Source of the DNA: Lachnospiraceae bacterium AC2031
GTDB taxonomy: Bacteria; Bacillota; Clostridia; Lachnospirales; Lachnospiraceae
DNA: 64,000 bases
Assembly: GCA_000687975.1 (NCBI GenBank)
Contig: JIAB01000001.1
Location: 248,001 to 312,000, forward strand
Direction of reading: 5' to 3'
This document shows positions 63,762-64,000 of this stretch, one piece after another. Under the pieces are notes generated by a model. The model saw nothing but the letters and a program-made list of their open reading frames with translations. It was not told the origin of the DNA and made no database searches. Position 1 is the first letter of the stretch; each line of letters begins with the position of its first letter. Both the position numbers and the translations under genes were made by a program.

Positions 63762-64000
63762 TTAGTTACATACGCCATCAGCACCTATCCAGTAACCTTC
63801 GATATATCTGCTTGTTACCATATAGCCACTGCCATCAAAGTAGTACCAGCTACCATTGATTTTCTGCCACTGGCTGTATGGGTACCATCCTGATGTATCC
63901 ATGAAGTACCATCCGTTTGAATCACTATACCAAGAAGCGGTTGGAGCATAATCAAGAGCACCACTACCACTTAGATAGTAGCCATCTCTCCACTCACTTG
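63762..64000 (-). CDS. Partial secreted protein (C-terminal wall-binding module only)
   Basis: The last 79 codons of a further array member; the gene continues beyond the window. It reads SEWRDGYYLSGSGALDYAPT, then SWYSDSNGWYFMDTSGWYP, then SQWQKINGSWYYFDGSGYM, and ends YIEGYWIGADGVCN with TAA at 63762-63764. The unit DYAPTASWYSDS matches the copy in the gene at 58652 rather than that of the adjacent gene at 61974. Confidence 0.9.
   Translation of the reverse strand, partial: SEWRDGYYLSGSGALDYAPTASWYSDSNGWYFMDTSGWYPYSQWQKINGSWYYFDGSGYMVTSRYIEGYWIGADGVCN

Overview
The window looks like a chromosomal segment of a low-GC anaerobic Firmicute of the class Clostridia, most likely family Lachnospiraceae (Butyrivibrio/Pseudobutyrivibrio-like). 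This rests on AT-rich DNA, the Firmicutes gene order lepA-hemW-hrcA-grpE-dnaK-dnaJ-prmA-rsmE, the Prp/L27 system, the short HisG + HisZ arrangement, Thr/Glu-rich lipoproteins, and a GH9 cellulase and BspA-like leucine-rich-repeat proteins that share C-terminal wall-binding repeats. No marker fixes the genus. Nearly every gene is on the minus strand; only mtaB and a two-gene operon at 20.3-22.8 kb are on the plus strand.

Region 1 (0-20 kb) holds translation and stress housekeeping. It contains an HPr-like protein without the active-site His, mtaB, a membrane-anchored surface protein, tRNA-Glu(CTC), and an operon of lipoprotein, prmA, rsmE, cysteine desulfurase, HAD phosphatase and thiI. Next comes the CIRCE/HrcA-controlled hrcA-grpE-dnaK-dnaJ operon, then hemW, lepA, a DMT-family exporter that may be leaderless, a LURP-one-like protein and a membrane-anchored GH25 muramidase.

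Region 2 (20-30 kb) is accessory. A plus-strand operon encodes a small membrane/coiled-coil protein and a cytosolic LacI-type-sensor/GGDEF protein. It converges through a shared terminator on an intracellular GH3 beta-glycosidase with an inserted beta-trefoil-like domain. Then come a 5'-truncated membrane gene, an orphan DUF2019-like gene, a tiny hydrophobic ORF, a FlK-like thioesterase and a membrane protein.

Region 3 (27.6-54 kb) is housekeeping again: pgeF, rluD, mscS, pepD, patatin, proB, two FAD enzymes, a DUF3048 lipoprotein, ybeY-phoH, rpsU, alaS, a surface protein sharing a C-terminal domain with the one at 1.7 kb, the hisZ-hisG-hisD-hisB-hisIE operon, and the block rplU-prp-rpmA-obgE-yhbY-nadD-yqeK-rsfS.

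Region 4 (54-64 kb) is a secreted-protein island: a GH9 endoglucanase (with a HAD gene just downstream), then a tandem array of paralogous exported proteins, the last cut by the window edge. All end in the same roughly 140-residue aromatic/Gly-rich wall-binding module. The array probably supports attachment to, and digestion of, plant polysaccharide.

Two families of short interspersed palindromic repeats lie at the 3' ends of genes: a GGGGACAG-type element (four copies) and an ATGAGTC...GACTCAT element (three loci) that overlaps or supplies stop codons. They are the least explained signals here. Several start codons differ from the longest open frame because that frame runs into a repeat, a terminator or a tRNA; the chosen starts are justified entry by entry.
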